From NCBI GenBank assembly GCA_047967505.1, contig CM106538.1: a stretch of 64,000 nt of DNA; one strand, 5' to 3'. The stretch is from Dipteris shenzhenensis (Eukaryota > Polypodiophyta > Polypodiopsida > Gleicheniales). The translations under genes were made by a program, and so were the position numbers. The notes below the pieces were generated by a model, which did no database searches, was not told the DNA's origin, and was given only the letters and a program-made list of their open reading frames with translations. Positions within the stretch are counted from its first letter, which is position 1. The number at the start of each line of letters is the position of its first letter. This document shows positions 20,330 through 31,919 of this stretch, in pieces.

Positions 20330-22400
20330 AAACAGAAACCCACACCATAAAGGATCCGAGGAAGTTTCTTTCCACACCTATTAAATAGCACAAGATAGGC
20401 ACATGCACATGCACACCACGCAAATACCATGTTATATTTGAGAAAACCCTTCAAAAATACTCCAAGGCATAGGCTGAGTGCACGACAAAAACCATCCCTG
20501 AAATCATGCACAAGCACGGTGCAATCAATCAAATCAAACTAAGGATTGAATCTAGCCCAAAAGATCTGTTAATGTAATCAATCTAAGAAAACCATTAATT
20601 ATACCCTCTCAAGTTAAATTAATTAATCACCCGTAAAAAGGCACACAAGAACTTTCCAAACTCCATGTGCCATTTGAGAAAACCTTTCAAAGAGTACTCC
20701 AAAGACAGTGCACGATGCAAAACAACAAACAAAAAGGCGCATGTGCACCACATCAATTCCATGTGCCATTTGAGAAAACCTTTTAAGGAATACTCCAAAG
20801 CACAGGAAGCGCACGCAATGGCACATGACAAATAGAAGCACAGTTAGAAATAGTATGCTTGGCTAATAGAGTCTAACTGTGGGATAAAGAGGAAAAATAG
20901 GAGAGAGGGAGAGAGAGAAAAAGAAAAAGTGAAGAGATCCTTGTAGCTTTTTAAAAGAACATCATAGTTCCATGACAAAGTGGAATAGTCTCTCATACAA
21001 GCATGTGCAAATTTTATCTTGAAGCAATCATTTATCCCAATAGTGGAATTTGTAATTGAAGGAGCCAAGGCCCTAGAGAGATATATCCTCTTTTTTTCTC
21101 GTGTCAAATAACTAGCTTGGAAATTTTAACACCAAGTGCATACAAGTGGGCGTACATACTTATAGCCAACACCATGTTACTCAAGTAAGAAAACCTAATT
21201 AAACTAATCACCGTTTAATTAGCCATTAGCCAAATTAATTTAATGGAGGAAAGAACTGAAATCACCAAATTAATCTAATCAAACTAAGAATTCAATCTAG
21301 CTAGATCTGTTAATCCAATCAATCTAAGCAAACCATTAACTATACCCTCTGTAGCTAGATTGATTAATTTAATCAATCACGACTCACGAGCAAAAACACA
21401 CACAAGCACTGTGCAAACCCCATGTGCCATTTGAGCAAACCTTTTAAGGAGTACTCCAAAGCACAAGAAGAGTACACAGCGTGAAACAATAAACAAAAAC
21501 GCACACATACACCATGCCAATTCCATGTGCCATTTGAGAAAACCTTTTAATGAATACTCCAAGCACAAGAAGAGCACACAATGGCATGTGACAAATAGAA
21601 GCACAGTTAGAAACAACATGCTTGGCTAATAGAGTCTAACTATGGGATAGAGAGGACAAAAGTGAGAGAGGGAGAGAGAGAAAAAGAAAAACAAAAAGAG
21701 ATCCTTGTAGCTTTTTAAAAGAACGCCATAGCTCCATGGCAAAGTGGAATAGTCTCCCATGCAAGCATGCACAAAGTTTATCTTGAGGCAAGTATTTATC
21801 TTAATATTGGAATTTGTAATTGAAGGAGCCAGAGAGATATATCCTCTTTCTTGCTCGTGACAAATAACTAGCCTAGAAATTTTAATACCAAGTGCATACA
21901 AATGGCCTACATACTTATAGCCAATGCCATGTTACTCAAGTAAGCAATCCTAATTAAACCAATCATCGTCTAATTAGCCATTATTCAAATTAACTTAATG
22001 GAGAAAAGCACTGAAATCACCAAATCAATCTAATCAAACTAAGAACTCAATCTAGCTAGATTTGCTAATCCCATCAATCTAAGCACACCATTAATTATAC
22101 CCTCTCAAGCTAGATTAATTAATTTAATTAATCACCGGCCAAAACACACACAAGCACTATGCAAACCCCATGTGCCATTTGAGCAAACCTTTCAAGGAGT
22201 ACTCCAAAGCATAGGAAGAGTGCATGGTATGAAATGATGAACAAAATCATGCACAGACATTGCGCAAATTCCATGTGCCATTTGAGAAAACCTTTCAAGG
22301 AATACTCCAAAGCACAGGCAGAGCACATGATGGCAGATGACGAACAAAAGCATAGTTGGAAACAACACGTTCGACTAATACAGTCTAGGTATGGGATAGC
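20330..22400. repeat. tandem repeat array, ~750-770-bp unit
   Basis: A landmark (AAGCACAGTTAGAAA...GCTTGGCTAATAGAGTCTAAC) recurs at 20831, 21599 and, diverged, 22348, giving periods of 768 and 749 bp. Each unit holds two copies, about 100 bp apart, of a sub-repeat CATGTGCCATTTGAGAAAAC continuing into CTTTCAAGGAGTACTCC. A partial unit stands at 20330-20560. On the minus strand the sub-repeat encodes EYSLKGFLKWHME in several short frames. It behaves like satellite DNA with unit drift rather than coding sequence. Confidence 0.8.
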
Positions 22401-23337
22401 GAGGGAAAAAGAGAGAGAGGGGGGGGAAAACAGAGCTAGAAAGAGGAAGAGTAAAGCATTGAGTTAACTAAACAATTAAGATAATTAAAAGATCAATTAA
22501 TATTAAGAGTACTAATAAATCAATTAATTAGAGATGCACTTCTTATTTCACAAATCTCTCTCTATTTCTTTTTAGAGCTATAGTCACAACAAACTTTCCA
22601 AGCATATGGTTTTTTACCTACAAGAAGTCCATCCCACACGAACGAGATCTTGGCTAGCTAGTGGCAAGACCAGAATTCTTCAATCAAGAACTCTCCATAG
22701 AACCCATAGTTCTCGCTAAGAGGGGAGGAAAATTATTCTTGATTCTGCCCACAATCTTCCTCATGGTTTTAAGTTCCCATTAAGCCGTATAAAAACTAGG
22801 ACTATTTCTTAATTAGCCTAATCAAAATTATCTATTAATTGGTGGAAGAAGGGATTGAGAGGGGGATAAAAGAAGGCACTGAAGGGATGGTTACTCAATG
22901 CTCTAAGAAAGCAATAGAGCTTCATCAAATAGTCTCACACTAGCAACCTCACCCCCTTGGAGTACAAGTTGTGAATTCAAATCCCTTTAGTGCACATGAA
23001 AGAATACTTAACTTCTTCAATTAGAATTTGACCAGCCTTGCCCTCCCTTGGTTACCTCTATTTTGCACTAATATGCAAAATCCATAAAAAATTTAGATAT
23101 AGAATGGGAGCTATAAGATATGCATTTTTCCATGAGGCTAGTAAGTCAATGATGCACATCAAGTTAATTGATTAAAGTAGTATAATTTTTTGTGTCAACA
23201 TTATGAAAAGAAGTGGGATTCCAAGATCATAAGGCATGGATATAGTTACATTTACAAAGTAGTATACAATAACTGATTTGTGGTAGCTCAAAGTGTCCAC
23301 AAGTTCATCACTTTGAGGTCACTATATGACAAAATAT
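22401..23337. other. no gene recognised
   Basis: AT-rich DNA after the tandem array, with a short GA-rich stretch at 22400-22460. No motif-bearing frames. Confidence 0.5.
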
Positions 23338-23588
23338 GAAGAGAGGAGAGGAGAGGAGAAGAGTGGAGATGAGGAGAGAGGGCATAGCTAGAGAGCACAC
23401 CACAAATGACTAACTATACACTAGATTTAGTTGAAAAAATAGAATATATACAAACCCATTTAGGGTTAGGGTTAGGGGATCTAACCCTTTCCTTTATAGC
23501 ACCCTGTAAGGTTAGTGCTCTACACATATGATCACGTGATTGTGCTATGCACACATGATCACATGATGTTGAGCGTGAACTCTCAACA
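23338..23588 (-). repeat. 3' LTR of copia B2 (~251 bp)
   Basis: On the minus strand GATCTTGAGGGAAGG (polypurine tract) is followed by TGTTGAGAGTTCACGCTCAA and the segment ends CTCTCTTCA, giving TG...CA ends. It follows the RNase H domain. A 70-bp piece of its distal end recurs at 38633-38702. It contains TTTAGGGTTAGGGTTAGGGG, which is not a telomere. No 5' LTR partner was found near the gag start at 30981. Confidence 0.7.
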
Positions 23589-23888
23589 CCTTCCCTCAAG
23601 ATCAACATCATGAAGTAGGCCTTCCCTCAAGATGATGATTCTGGGGAATCAAAGAAGGACTGAGCATTACATTCCATCACACCCCTTTGATGGGAATGTC
23701 CTTCCTCTGCGTCAACCAAGAGCTAGTCGGTGTTTCTCGAATAGCTCTTTATCGAGTGGTTTAGTAAAGATGTCTGCAACATTCTCTTTGCGATCACAAT
23801 GCTGCAGTGTGATGTCACCAATTAACACTCTTTCTCTGATGACGTGCTCTCTGACAACAATGTGCTTTGTCCTGGAGTGATATACTGG

Positions 23889-26800
23889 ATTCTTGGCCCA
23901 TGCTTAAGCCGATTGATTATCACAGTATACTGTTGTTGGCTTTGACTCGTCAAAGTAATTTGTTTTTGACAATAGTCTTCTGAGCCATATAGCCTCATAT
24001 GCACTTATAGTGAGTGCTCTATATTCTGCTTCAGTTGAAGACAAAGAAACAGTTGGCTGTTTGTTTGACAACCATGATATAGCACCTTGACCAAGGAAAA
24101 ATGCATATCCCTGTGTCAATCTCCTGGTCTCATGACCTCCAGCATAGTCACTATCACAGTATCCATGCAACCATGGATGACTTCCTCTGTATTCTATCCC
24201 AAACTGTCTTGTACCTTTGATGTATCTCAAGACTCTTTTGGTTGCATTCAAATGAGACTGTTTTGGATTTGCCATAAACTATGCTAGTGAGCTTACTGCA
24301 TAACAAATATCTAGCCATGTGATTGTGAGATATATAAGAGATCCGATGAGTTGCCTATAGTATGTGTCATTGACTGTAGGCTTTTCTGAATCTTTAGTAA
24401 GTTTCAAACTTTGTTCCATGGGAGTGGCTGCAATCTTGCAATCTGCCATATGAAACTTCTTCAGGAGACTATCAACATACTTGAGCTGACTCATGAATGT
24501 GCTATCTGAATCTCTCCAGAACTCAATTCCAAGACAATAGTGCATAAGTCCAAGATCTTTCATGTTGAACTCTGCAGATAAGTCTTGTTTCAATTTTCTG
24601 ATGAAGCTATCCTTGCTTCCTGTCACAATCAGATTATCTACATACAAAAGTGCAATAGTAATGTCTTCCCCTTGAACTTTGTAGTAGAGAGTATGATTTG
24701 CATTGGATTTCATGTATCCCAGATCAGCAAAATACTTGTCAATTCTGCTGTACCAACTTCTAGGTGCTTGCTTTAAGCCGTAGAGACTCTTCTTGAGATG
24801 GCAAACCTTATTCTCCTTTCCTGGCTCAATATAACCTACTGGTAACAGCATGTAGACTTCCTCGTCTGATAATCATTGAGAAATGCATTCTTGACATCAA
24901 GCCAGAACACATTCCATTTGCTGAGTGTCGCTAGTGATATCAAGAACCGTATGGAATCCATCAAGTTTGCTACTGGAGCATAAGTCTCATCATAGTCCTA
25001 ACCATATTGCTATGCAAATCCTTTTGCAACTAGTCTGGCTTTGTATCTTTGAATACTACCTTCTAGATTGTACTTCACTTTGTATACCCATTTGTTTGCT
25101 ATGGCCTTCTTTCTTGGTGGAAGGTCACATAATTCCCAAGTATTATTCTTATACAAAGCGTCCATTTCTTCATTCATAGTAGTTTGCCATTCTAGCTTGT
25201 CTATTGCGTCTTCAAAGTACACTGGCTCTTCTGTAGCCATGATGGTAGTCATAAGAGCATAATTGGTGGTTTCAACCTGAATTGCTTTGCCTTTCTAAGC
25301 ATATGTCAATCTGGCTGGAGGTCTACTTTCCCTAGTAGACCGTCTGAGCATAATTGGTGGTTTCAACCTGAATTGCTTTGCCTTTCTAAGCATATGTCAA
25401 TCTGGCTGGAGGTCTACTTTCCCTAGTAGGCCATCTGAGCTGTTGTGGCTTTGGTTGGGGTGTTGCTGGCAATTCTTGCTCTTCTTCATCAACCTGTTCT
25501 GTAGATGATTGTGAAGTCGATGCTTCTATCTCTTGTGGAGGTGAGGTTTTCCATTCTCATTCCTCATCAAAGATTACATCTCTGGAGATAATGACCTTGC
25601 GGTTGATGGGATCATACAATTTGTATGCTTTGCTTTCTTCACTGTAGCCAACCATGATGCATTTGCATGACTTCGCATCCATTTTCCTACAATGATCATC
25701 ATGTATGTGGGCATATGCTATGTAACCAAATATGCGGAGATACCCAATGTGTGGCTTGTGTCTAGTGAATGCTTCATAAGGAGTCATACCCTGTATCAGT
25801 TCGATAGGAAGCCGATTAAGCAAATAGTTTGCAGTGGCTATTGCTTCTGCCCAATACTAATTCGGAAGATGCTTTTCACTAAGCATTGCTCTAGCACTAT
25901 CTACTAAAGTCCCATTCTTCCTTTCAGCTCTTGCGTTCTATTGAGGAATATCTGCACTTGTGAATTGTCTTCGAATGCCATGATTTCTACAAAAGTTCAT
26001 GAATGCTGAAGACATGTATTCACCTCCTCTATCTGATCTCATGACCTTGATCTTTCTGCCTATATGGTTTTCTACCATGGCTTTGAATTCTTGAAATTTG
26101 GAAAGCACTTCAGATTTCTCTTTCAGAAAGTAGACCCAACAATATCTGCTGTAGTCGTCGATGAAAGTCAAGTAGTAAAGTGAACCATTGATGCTGCAGG
26201 TCTGGGCATAACCTTATACATCTGTATGTATCAAATCAAGAATACCTCATGCACGAGAGGTACTTCTACCAAAGTTGGTTCGCTTTTGTTTGCCGAAGCA
26301 GCATGCTTCGCAAACTTTTCCAAGAAACTGTAGCTTTAGAATCCGAATTGCCATATTCTGATTCCTGAGATCTAACAAGTACTTGAAATTGACATGACCA
26401 TATCTCTTGTGCCATTTTGCAAATAGTGGCATCTGTTGCGGTTGAGCTGACATGGCATGTTTATCTGGTACTGTAGCTAGCATTTTGTATAAGCATCCTT
26501 CCTTGACACCTTTTGCTACTAGCTGACATCTTTTGGATTTGCTCTGATAGTGCATTCATCACCGTCGAAGATGACTTTGTAATTGTGTTCCATCATTTGA
26601 CCTACTTACAAAAGGTTTTTGCTGAGCTTCGGAACATAGATCACATCTTTCACTAATCCTTTCATACTAGTGAAATTGTTCATAGGGATAACACCTGTCC
26701 CTTGAACTGGATTTGGTGTATTGTCTGCTGTGTAGATGACATTTTTATGTCCTTCTAATGGCTTCGTTTCTGTGAACCATTCCTTATGATTTGTCATGTG

Positions 26801-27437
26801 AGATGATGCACCGCTATCAATGTACCAAGGATTCTATTCCACTTGGTCAACTTGATAGCTGTAATCTTGTTTGGGATTGTAATCAGTGTCTGGATACACT
26901 GTATTAGTCTGATAAATTTACTCGCTTGCAAGAAACATATTTCCATGTTCATTTGCAAAATGACTGTGACTAGAATGTCCACCACGATGATTTCCTCTGC
27001 CTCGAAAATTCCCTCGATTGATCGCCTTGGTTGTACTGCTTCTTGCGGCAATCTCTTTCATAGTGTCCAAACTTGTGATACTAGTTGCACTGGATGTTTG
27101 ACACGTTGATGGATGCATTCCCTCGTCCTTGAAATCTTCCTCACTTGGAATTATTTTCTCTTTGTTGATTTTGATGTTGCTGAGGATGATGCTAATGATG
27201 TTGTTGATGCTGACTTTGATTTTGTTGATGATGACCACTTTCCTGATATGATCTACCTCTGCCTTTGCCTCTACCTCTGCTTCTATCTGAAGCTGTGAAT
27301 GCCTCATCATTAGAATGACCTTTACGTGCTTGAATTTCCTGAGTCCTGAGTTCTTCACCAAGTAGGACTGACTAAAGTTCTTCTAGTGTCGGAATTTGCC
27401 ATTGGATGGCAATACTCTGGACTAGATTCTCGTATCC
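23889..27437 (-). pseudogene. copia B2 pol and end of gag, decayed
   Basis: Minus strand, high to low coordinates. End of Gag with RGRGRGR and a damaged zinc knuckle (FGHYERDC, ~27050-27100). Protease boundary (MTNHKEWF, ~26770-26797). GAG_pre-integrase (KWHKRYGHVNF, C..C at CEACCFGK, ~26290-26420). Integrase (FIDDYSRYCWVYF, MRSDRGGEYMSS, ~25990-26171). Reverse transcriptase (NKWVYKVK...RYKARLVAKGFA, 25010-25120; KKSLYGLKQAPRSWY, ~24750-24800). The catalytic box reads YVDN instead of YVDD (~24635-24655). RNase H (YCDSDYAGG, SSTEAEYRAL) ends near 23904. The frame is broken at least seven times, including by a 91-bp tandem duplication. Such an element copies itself through RNA; this copy cannot. 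Its gag N-terminus lies at 30405-30981, beyond an inserted element. Confidence 0.85.
25255..25436. repeat. 91-bp tandem duplication inside copia B2
   Basis: GAGCATAATTGGTGGTTTCA starts at both 25255 and 25346, and the two 91-bp units differ at very few positions. 91 is not a multiple of 3, so the duplication shifts the pol frame. The related copy at 17939-18560 has a single unit. Confidence 0.85.
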
Positions 27438-27559
27438 CTCTCTGTTGACTCTGTGCCAACATGGACTTAGGTAGGATAGAATGTGTGTAGAGTAGTGGCA
27501 AAGCTCCGCTTGTACTTGCATAAGGCTAGAAGTAATCCCTCTTAGAAATCCAATTTGCA

Positions 27560-27845
27560 TGGTCTACATGCAAGTTCTACATACGACTTGTACATGCGAG
27601 TTCTACATGCAAGTTCTACATATGACTTCTACATGTAGAAAGAGAATATGTTACAACTTCTACATGCAAGTTCTATATGTAGAAAGAGAATGTGTTACAA
27701 CTTCTACATGCGAGTTCTACATGTAGAAAGAGAATGTGTTACAACTTCTACATGCGAGTTCTACATGTAGAAAGAGAATGTGTTACAACTTCTACATATG
27801 AGTTCTACATGTAGAAAGAGAATGTGTTACAACTTCTACGTATAG
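27560..27845. repeat. degenerate minisatellite in G2
   Basis: Repeats of about 40 bases combine CTACATGCGAGTTCTACATG and TAGAAAGAGAATGTGTTACA, five to six copies. It is the inverted counterpart of the array at 17480-17830. Confidence 0.85.
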
Positions 27846-27854
27846 AAAGCCAAA

Positions 27855-28102
27855 TGTTGGCTCTTTCCTACGGCTTTCATAGGAAGAGCTAGGTATTCTC
27901 AGTATGCTGGGTTCTGAGGCTTTTGGTCACCTACAGATATATTAGAGTTGTCGATGTAGTATATGTATAGCTTAGGACCTCGAGTCATGTTCCAGTGAGA
28001 GACGTAGGCTTAAGTGTGGTAACCAGATATAGTGCATGCATGTGTAAAGGGAACGTGAATCATCATGGTTGAGGTGATGAAGGCTTTCAACTTCATTGGG
28101 GG
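27855..28102. repeat. left 248-bp inverted arm of G2
   Basis: Starts TGTTGGCTCTTTCCTACGGC and ends CTTCATTGGGGG. Its reverse complement is 30152-30399 with roughly 88-90% identity. Confidence 0.85.
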
Positions 28103-28779
28103 TTTTAGGGTTTAGGAGGAGTTTAAGGGTTAGGAGGAGGTTCCAGGGTTTAGAAGAAGTTCCAAGGTGTAGAAGAGGTTCTAGGGTTTAGAAGGAGTTC
28201 CAAGGTTTAGAAGGAGGTTCCAGGGTTAGAACGAGTTCCAAGGTTTAGAAGGAGTTGCAGGGTTGTAGAAGGAGTTCCAAGGTTTAGAAGGAGTTGCAGG
28301 GTTTAGAAGGAGGTTCTAGGGTTAGAAGGAGGATCCAAGGTTCAAGGTAGAGTACATGGTGGAGAACTCGTCTCCCTTGTAGATCATGGAGTTTAAGGGT
28401 TGAGGAACAAAGGGTCTAGGGGGAGCATAGGAGTGGGAGAGGAAGAAGGTGTAAGAGCATGGGGGAAAGTAGAGAGTGATGGGTTCTCTTACACCTTCTT
28501 CCTCTCCCACTCCTATGCTCCCTCTAGACCCTTTGTTCCTCAACCCTTAAACTCCATGATCTACAAGGGAGATGAGTTCTCCACCATGTACTCTACCCTG
28601 AACCTTGGATCCTCCTTCTAACCATGGAACCTCCTTCTAAACCTTGCAACTCCTTCTAAACCTTGGAACTTCTTCTACACCCTGCAACTCCTTCTAAACC
28701 TTGGAACTCCTCCTAACCCTGGAACCTCCTTCTAACCTTGGAACTCCTTCTAAACCTTGGGAACCTTCGCTACACCCTA
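28103..28779. repeat. minisatellite arrays flanking a ~138-bp-arm palindrome
   Basis: Units like GGTTTAGAAGGAGTTCCAA (~19 bp) run from 28103 to 28330. The reverse-complement units run from 28625 to the gap. Between them arms 28321-28457 and 28486-28624 are nearly perfect inverted copies around a 28-bp spacer. The same peptide (including NKGSRGSIG and FVPQPLNSM) therefore appears on both strands. No gene is implied. A palindrome next to a gap is also where assemblies fail. Confidence 0.85.
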
Positions 28780-28879
28780 NNNNNNNNNNNNNNNNNNNNN
28801 NNNNNNNNNNNNNNNNNNNNNNNNNNNNNNNNNNNNNNNNNNNNNNNNNNNNNNNNNNNNNNNNNNNNNNNNNNNNNNN
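28780..28879. other. assembly gap of 100 N
   Basis: Exactly 100 N, the conventional placeholder for unknown length. It falls between the minisatellite and the GC-rich block of G2. Confidence 0.99.
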
Positions 28880-29740
28880 TGCTACGTGCTCGCGGTCGTG
28901 CAGCGACGGCACGCATAAATGTGCCCGTCGCGACGTGCTAGCGGCGCTTGCCTGCACCCCTCCGCCACGGTGCCCCCAACCTCCCCTCCGCTGGCGCCCC
29001 TCCGTCGCGGCGCCCCCGACCTCCCCTTCGTCGATGCCCTCCCTCCGTCGATTCCCTCCCCTCCACCCACGTCCTCCTTCCACTCCACTCCCCTCCCCTC
29101 CCCTCCCCTGCAAACCCCCGCCCGCCCCTTCCCCTCTTTCCCCCGCCACCCTCGCAAACCCCCCACCCCCCCCCCCCAACTGTGTTGAAAACAAAAAAAA
29201 AACATAACCTATACTAAACCTAGGTTAGCTAACTTAGCCCTAGGTTAGTTAACTCTATGTTAGTTAGACTAAGGTTAGGTTAGTATAGTACCCTAGGTTA
29301 GTCTAACTACGGTTAGTTTACCGAGGTTAGTTACTAACAATTAGGTTAACCTTCAGTTAGTAATCTAGGCTAGTTAACCTAATTAAATCAACTTGGTTCC
29401 AACCCCTCAATTGGACTTTAAGTCCATTCACACCACCCTTAGCCCCCCCCCCAAAAAGGTCAATTTTACCCCTACATTCATCTGTTTGGGACCCAAACTG
29501 AACCCCGTTTGAACCCAGATTTCACACACGAAAACACCACGCTACGAGGTATTTTTCCAGCCCATTGCACACCATTTCAGCATCCCTAGCACTCGCTCAT
29601 TCGTGCCCCCGTGTGGGTCTCATTTTGCACAAATTCGCTCATATTTTCACGCCGTGACCTCCGATTACTGATCCGTTTGCACCGGCACATTTTCCTACAC
29701 ATGTAGGACAATCTTAGGCACATTATTAGCATGACGGTTC
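28880..29740 (+). repeat. GC-rich block and TAACCTAG segment of G2 (LTR-like)
   Basis: 28880-29185 is C-rich with many CpG (CCCCTCC runs). It corresponds to the GC block at 16085-16400 on the other strand. 29215-29737 aligns inverted with 15446-16020, including the AACCTAGGTTAGT repeats and the end ATTAGCATGAC. Proline-rich frames here are compositional. Position upstream of a gag start supports the downstream part of an LTR. Confidence 0.6.
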
Positions 29741-30151
29741 CTACACACACTAACACCACTCTAACCCTCCCAACAACACTACATCCACCCCTGCACTTGT
29801 GACAGAGACACCCTTGGCAAACCTTGCCCAATCTGCATGCAGCCACGTTTCGGTCAACGCCTTCGACTCCAATGCTCACCACATCTGCATATAACTCTGC
29901 TGCAACAATCACCCCCGCCAATTCTCTACCCCGAATCCCCCCATGAGATTCAGCCACTCCCTTTAACTCCTCCATGCCCCAACATGGCTGGGACATTGTC
30001 ATGACAATGATGGGGATATCGACCTCGATGTAGAGGCTAACAATTTCTTTAATTGAAGAAATCATAACAATCACGGCAGACGCCCCTTAGGAAAATTGGA
30101 ACTTCCCAAATATAATGGTAGGGGAGATCCAGCCCGCTTCCTCCAGCATTA
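29741..30151 (+). pseudogene. gypsy gag N-terminal fragment in G2
   Basis: Near 30070-30150 the plus strand reads GRRPLGKLELPKYNGRGDPA then RFLQHYPQ and a stop. This is the entry of a retrotrans_gag domain (typical pattern KxELPxFxGxxxPxxWL). The upstream 330 bases would be the Gag leader region. The frame ends at the junction with the right inverted arm, so Gag was cut by the rearrangement. Together with 14862-15445 it covers complementary parts of Gag from one family. Confidence 0.65.
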
Positions 30152-30399
30152 CCCCCAATGAAGATGAAAGCCTTCATTACCTCAACCATGATGACTCACG
30201 TTCCCTTTACACATGCATGCACTATGTTTGCTTACCACACTTAAGCCTACGTCTCTCACTGGAACACGATCGAGGTCCTAAGCTACATGTATACTATAAT
30301 CGACAACTCTAATATATCTGTAGGTGACAAAAAGCCTCGGAACCCTGCATACTGAGAATACCCAGCTCTTCCTACAAAAGCCGTAGGACAGAGCCAACA
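30152..30399. repeat. right 248-bp inverted arm of G2
   Basis: Reverse complement of 27855-28102. It ends GGACAGAGCCAACA at the CTCTC target duplication. Confidence 0.85.
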
Positions 30400-30404
30400 C
30401 TCTC

Positions 30405-30981
30405 CTAGTCCATTCAGGATTACTTGAACCATTTCTGTGGGGTTCATAGTCTCTCCTACTGCTACAAGTTGATTGTTGTAGTCTTTTATGCGAAGTACAT
30501 AAGCATGATCAGTTTTGCTGTTGTTGCAGAAACTCTGGCTGATTTGGTTTCTCAGGGTGAGAATCCTGGATGTGTTCTTGGACTCGTAAAGAGCTGCGAA
30601 CATATCCCATGCGTCTTTGGATGTCTTGACTGTGTTGAGCTGTCCTAGCATGACATCTTGCACATTCTGCTTGATCAGGTGATAGGCATACTTGTCTTTC
30701 TAAACCCATTCTGCCTGAGCTCGCGCAATGGCAGGATCTGCTACTGGTGCAGAAACTATTTGTGTAGCTATAGATCCCGATGTAGATCCCATTGCTGGTG
30801 CTATGACAACAGATGGAGTAGAGCTATTGGTGGCTGGATTGTCCAATGGTCTAGGTGTAGACCATCTATATACTCCCATTTGTCCTGAAGTACAAGAATG
30901 GTCTCCATTCGGTATTTTCATGTACCGTAATTGGAGTTGTCTAACTTAGCAGATGCCTCCAGATTGAGGTTGCTAGTCGAC
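30405..30981 (-). pseudogene. copia B2 gag N-terminal part
   Basis: The start MSTSNLNLEASAKLDNSNYG (ATG about 30981) is the usual opening of copia Gag. After a stop come DKYAYHLIKQ, AWDMFAALYESKNTSR, LRNQISQSF and VQVILNGLGE of the UBN2 domain, ending exactly where G2 begins. The continuation (YENLVQSIAIQWQIPTLEEL) is at 27372-27437. A stop at about 30700 and a Ser/Thr/Pro stretch in another frame show decay before or after the insertion. No LTR or PBS lies upstream in the window. Confidence 0.8.
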
Positions 30982-31900
30982 ATGGTGTAAGAAATGTACT
31001 CAAAAGTGTCGTGAAAATCTATGTATGAATCAACTGCAAATACACTGACTATGCCAAGTGAAATCTCTGAACCGTCGGTGAAGATAGAGCTACAATATAT
31101 ACAATCTGATCTGTATTACAAGGCTTGTGGCAATGATGTCGGGAATAGTCGAGAGGCTTTACAAGGCTGAAATGATGTGCACGATGCCGTGAGATAGCCA
31201 AATAGGCTTTACAATGGTGGCATGTGTCTATGAAATTAAATGCTATCTGCCCACTGAAACAATCTACAATGCCTCTGTACTCTCTGAAGTCTGCTCACTG
31301 AACTGATGAATGTAAGGTTTCAGGTAATGTAATGATGTGAAACCATATGTGAGCGTATGGACTGACTCTGAGTAGGTACTAGTCAGGAATTTCGGGCATG
31401 GCTTAGATTGGCGACTTGGGAAAATTCAAAGTGTCCCCTCTATGGCGATCTAGTCAACTCTAATCTAAATCTAGACCAACCATTGATCGATGAAAGAATA
31501 GCAAATAATTCCTTTTCTTTTGTTCTTTTTAAGTGTTAGGTCAAATGCGTCGATGTAGAGGCAAATGTGTGTGAAGGAAGTGGTTTTGTCAACGAGGCTC
31601 AAATGTGAGTGTAACTTGTGCTAAAATATGTGCATGATGTGACGAGCGCGTAGAGCACAAAAAAATGAGCAACTTTCCTTTTTGGAGCACCCTCAAATTC
31701 CTCGTGGATCAAGAGATACAACTTGGTCTAGGTGGAGGGGCAAAAGGAGTGCAAATGGTGCTCAATGATGATGTGTCACTGTGGGTCACATGCAATGATG
31801 ATGTGGCATTGTGCCTAGCAAGAGGTGTGATAGTGAAGCTCTGTGCTGAGGTGGCAGGAGTGGTCACATGAAATGACTGTGGAGCACTATGTGCCTGCAG
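30982..31900. other. no gene recognised
   Basis: No PBS or 5' LTR for copia B2 was found here, so the element is cut off just upstream of gag. A 68-residue plus frame (31665-31871) has no motif. Confidence 0.5.
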
Positions 31901-31919
31901 AGGTCAGTGCTGACTGGAC

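Larger units (their letters stand above)
27443..30399 (+). mobile_element. inverted-arm element G2 inserted in copia gag
   Basis: A 5-bp duplication CTCTC flanks it (27438-27442 and 30400-30404). Its ends are TGTTGACTCTG and CAGAGCCAACA, an imperfect inverted pair with TG...CA termini. It splits the copia B2 gag exactly between NGLGE and YENLVQ. Inside: a start shared with G1, a degenerate minisatellite (27560-27845), an inverted arm (27855-28102), minisatellite arrays around a palindrome, the gap, a GC-rich block, a segment shared with G1 (29215-29737), a gypsy gag start, and the second arm (30152-30399). TSD length and termini point to an LTR retrotransposon. The inverted rather than direct end arms do not, so it looks rearranged. 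Length is uncertain because of the gap. Confidence 0.7.

Noticed and set aside
23455-23485. Telomere-like TTTAGGGTTAGGGTTAGGGG
   Set aside because: Only three units, inside a copia LTR; not an interstitial telomere array.
28322-28621. Two identical 73-residue proteins on opposite strands
   Set aside because: They arise from the palindrome; same DNA read from each arm.
28694-29217. Pro/Arg-rich 100-168-residue frames
   Set aside because: They cross the N gap and a C-rich block; no conserved domain.
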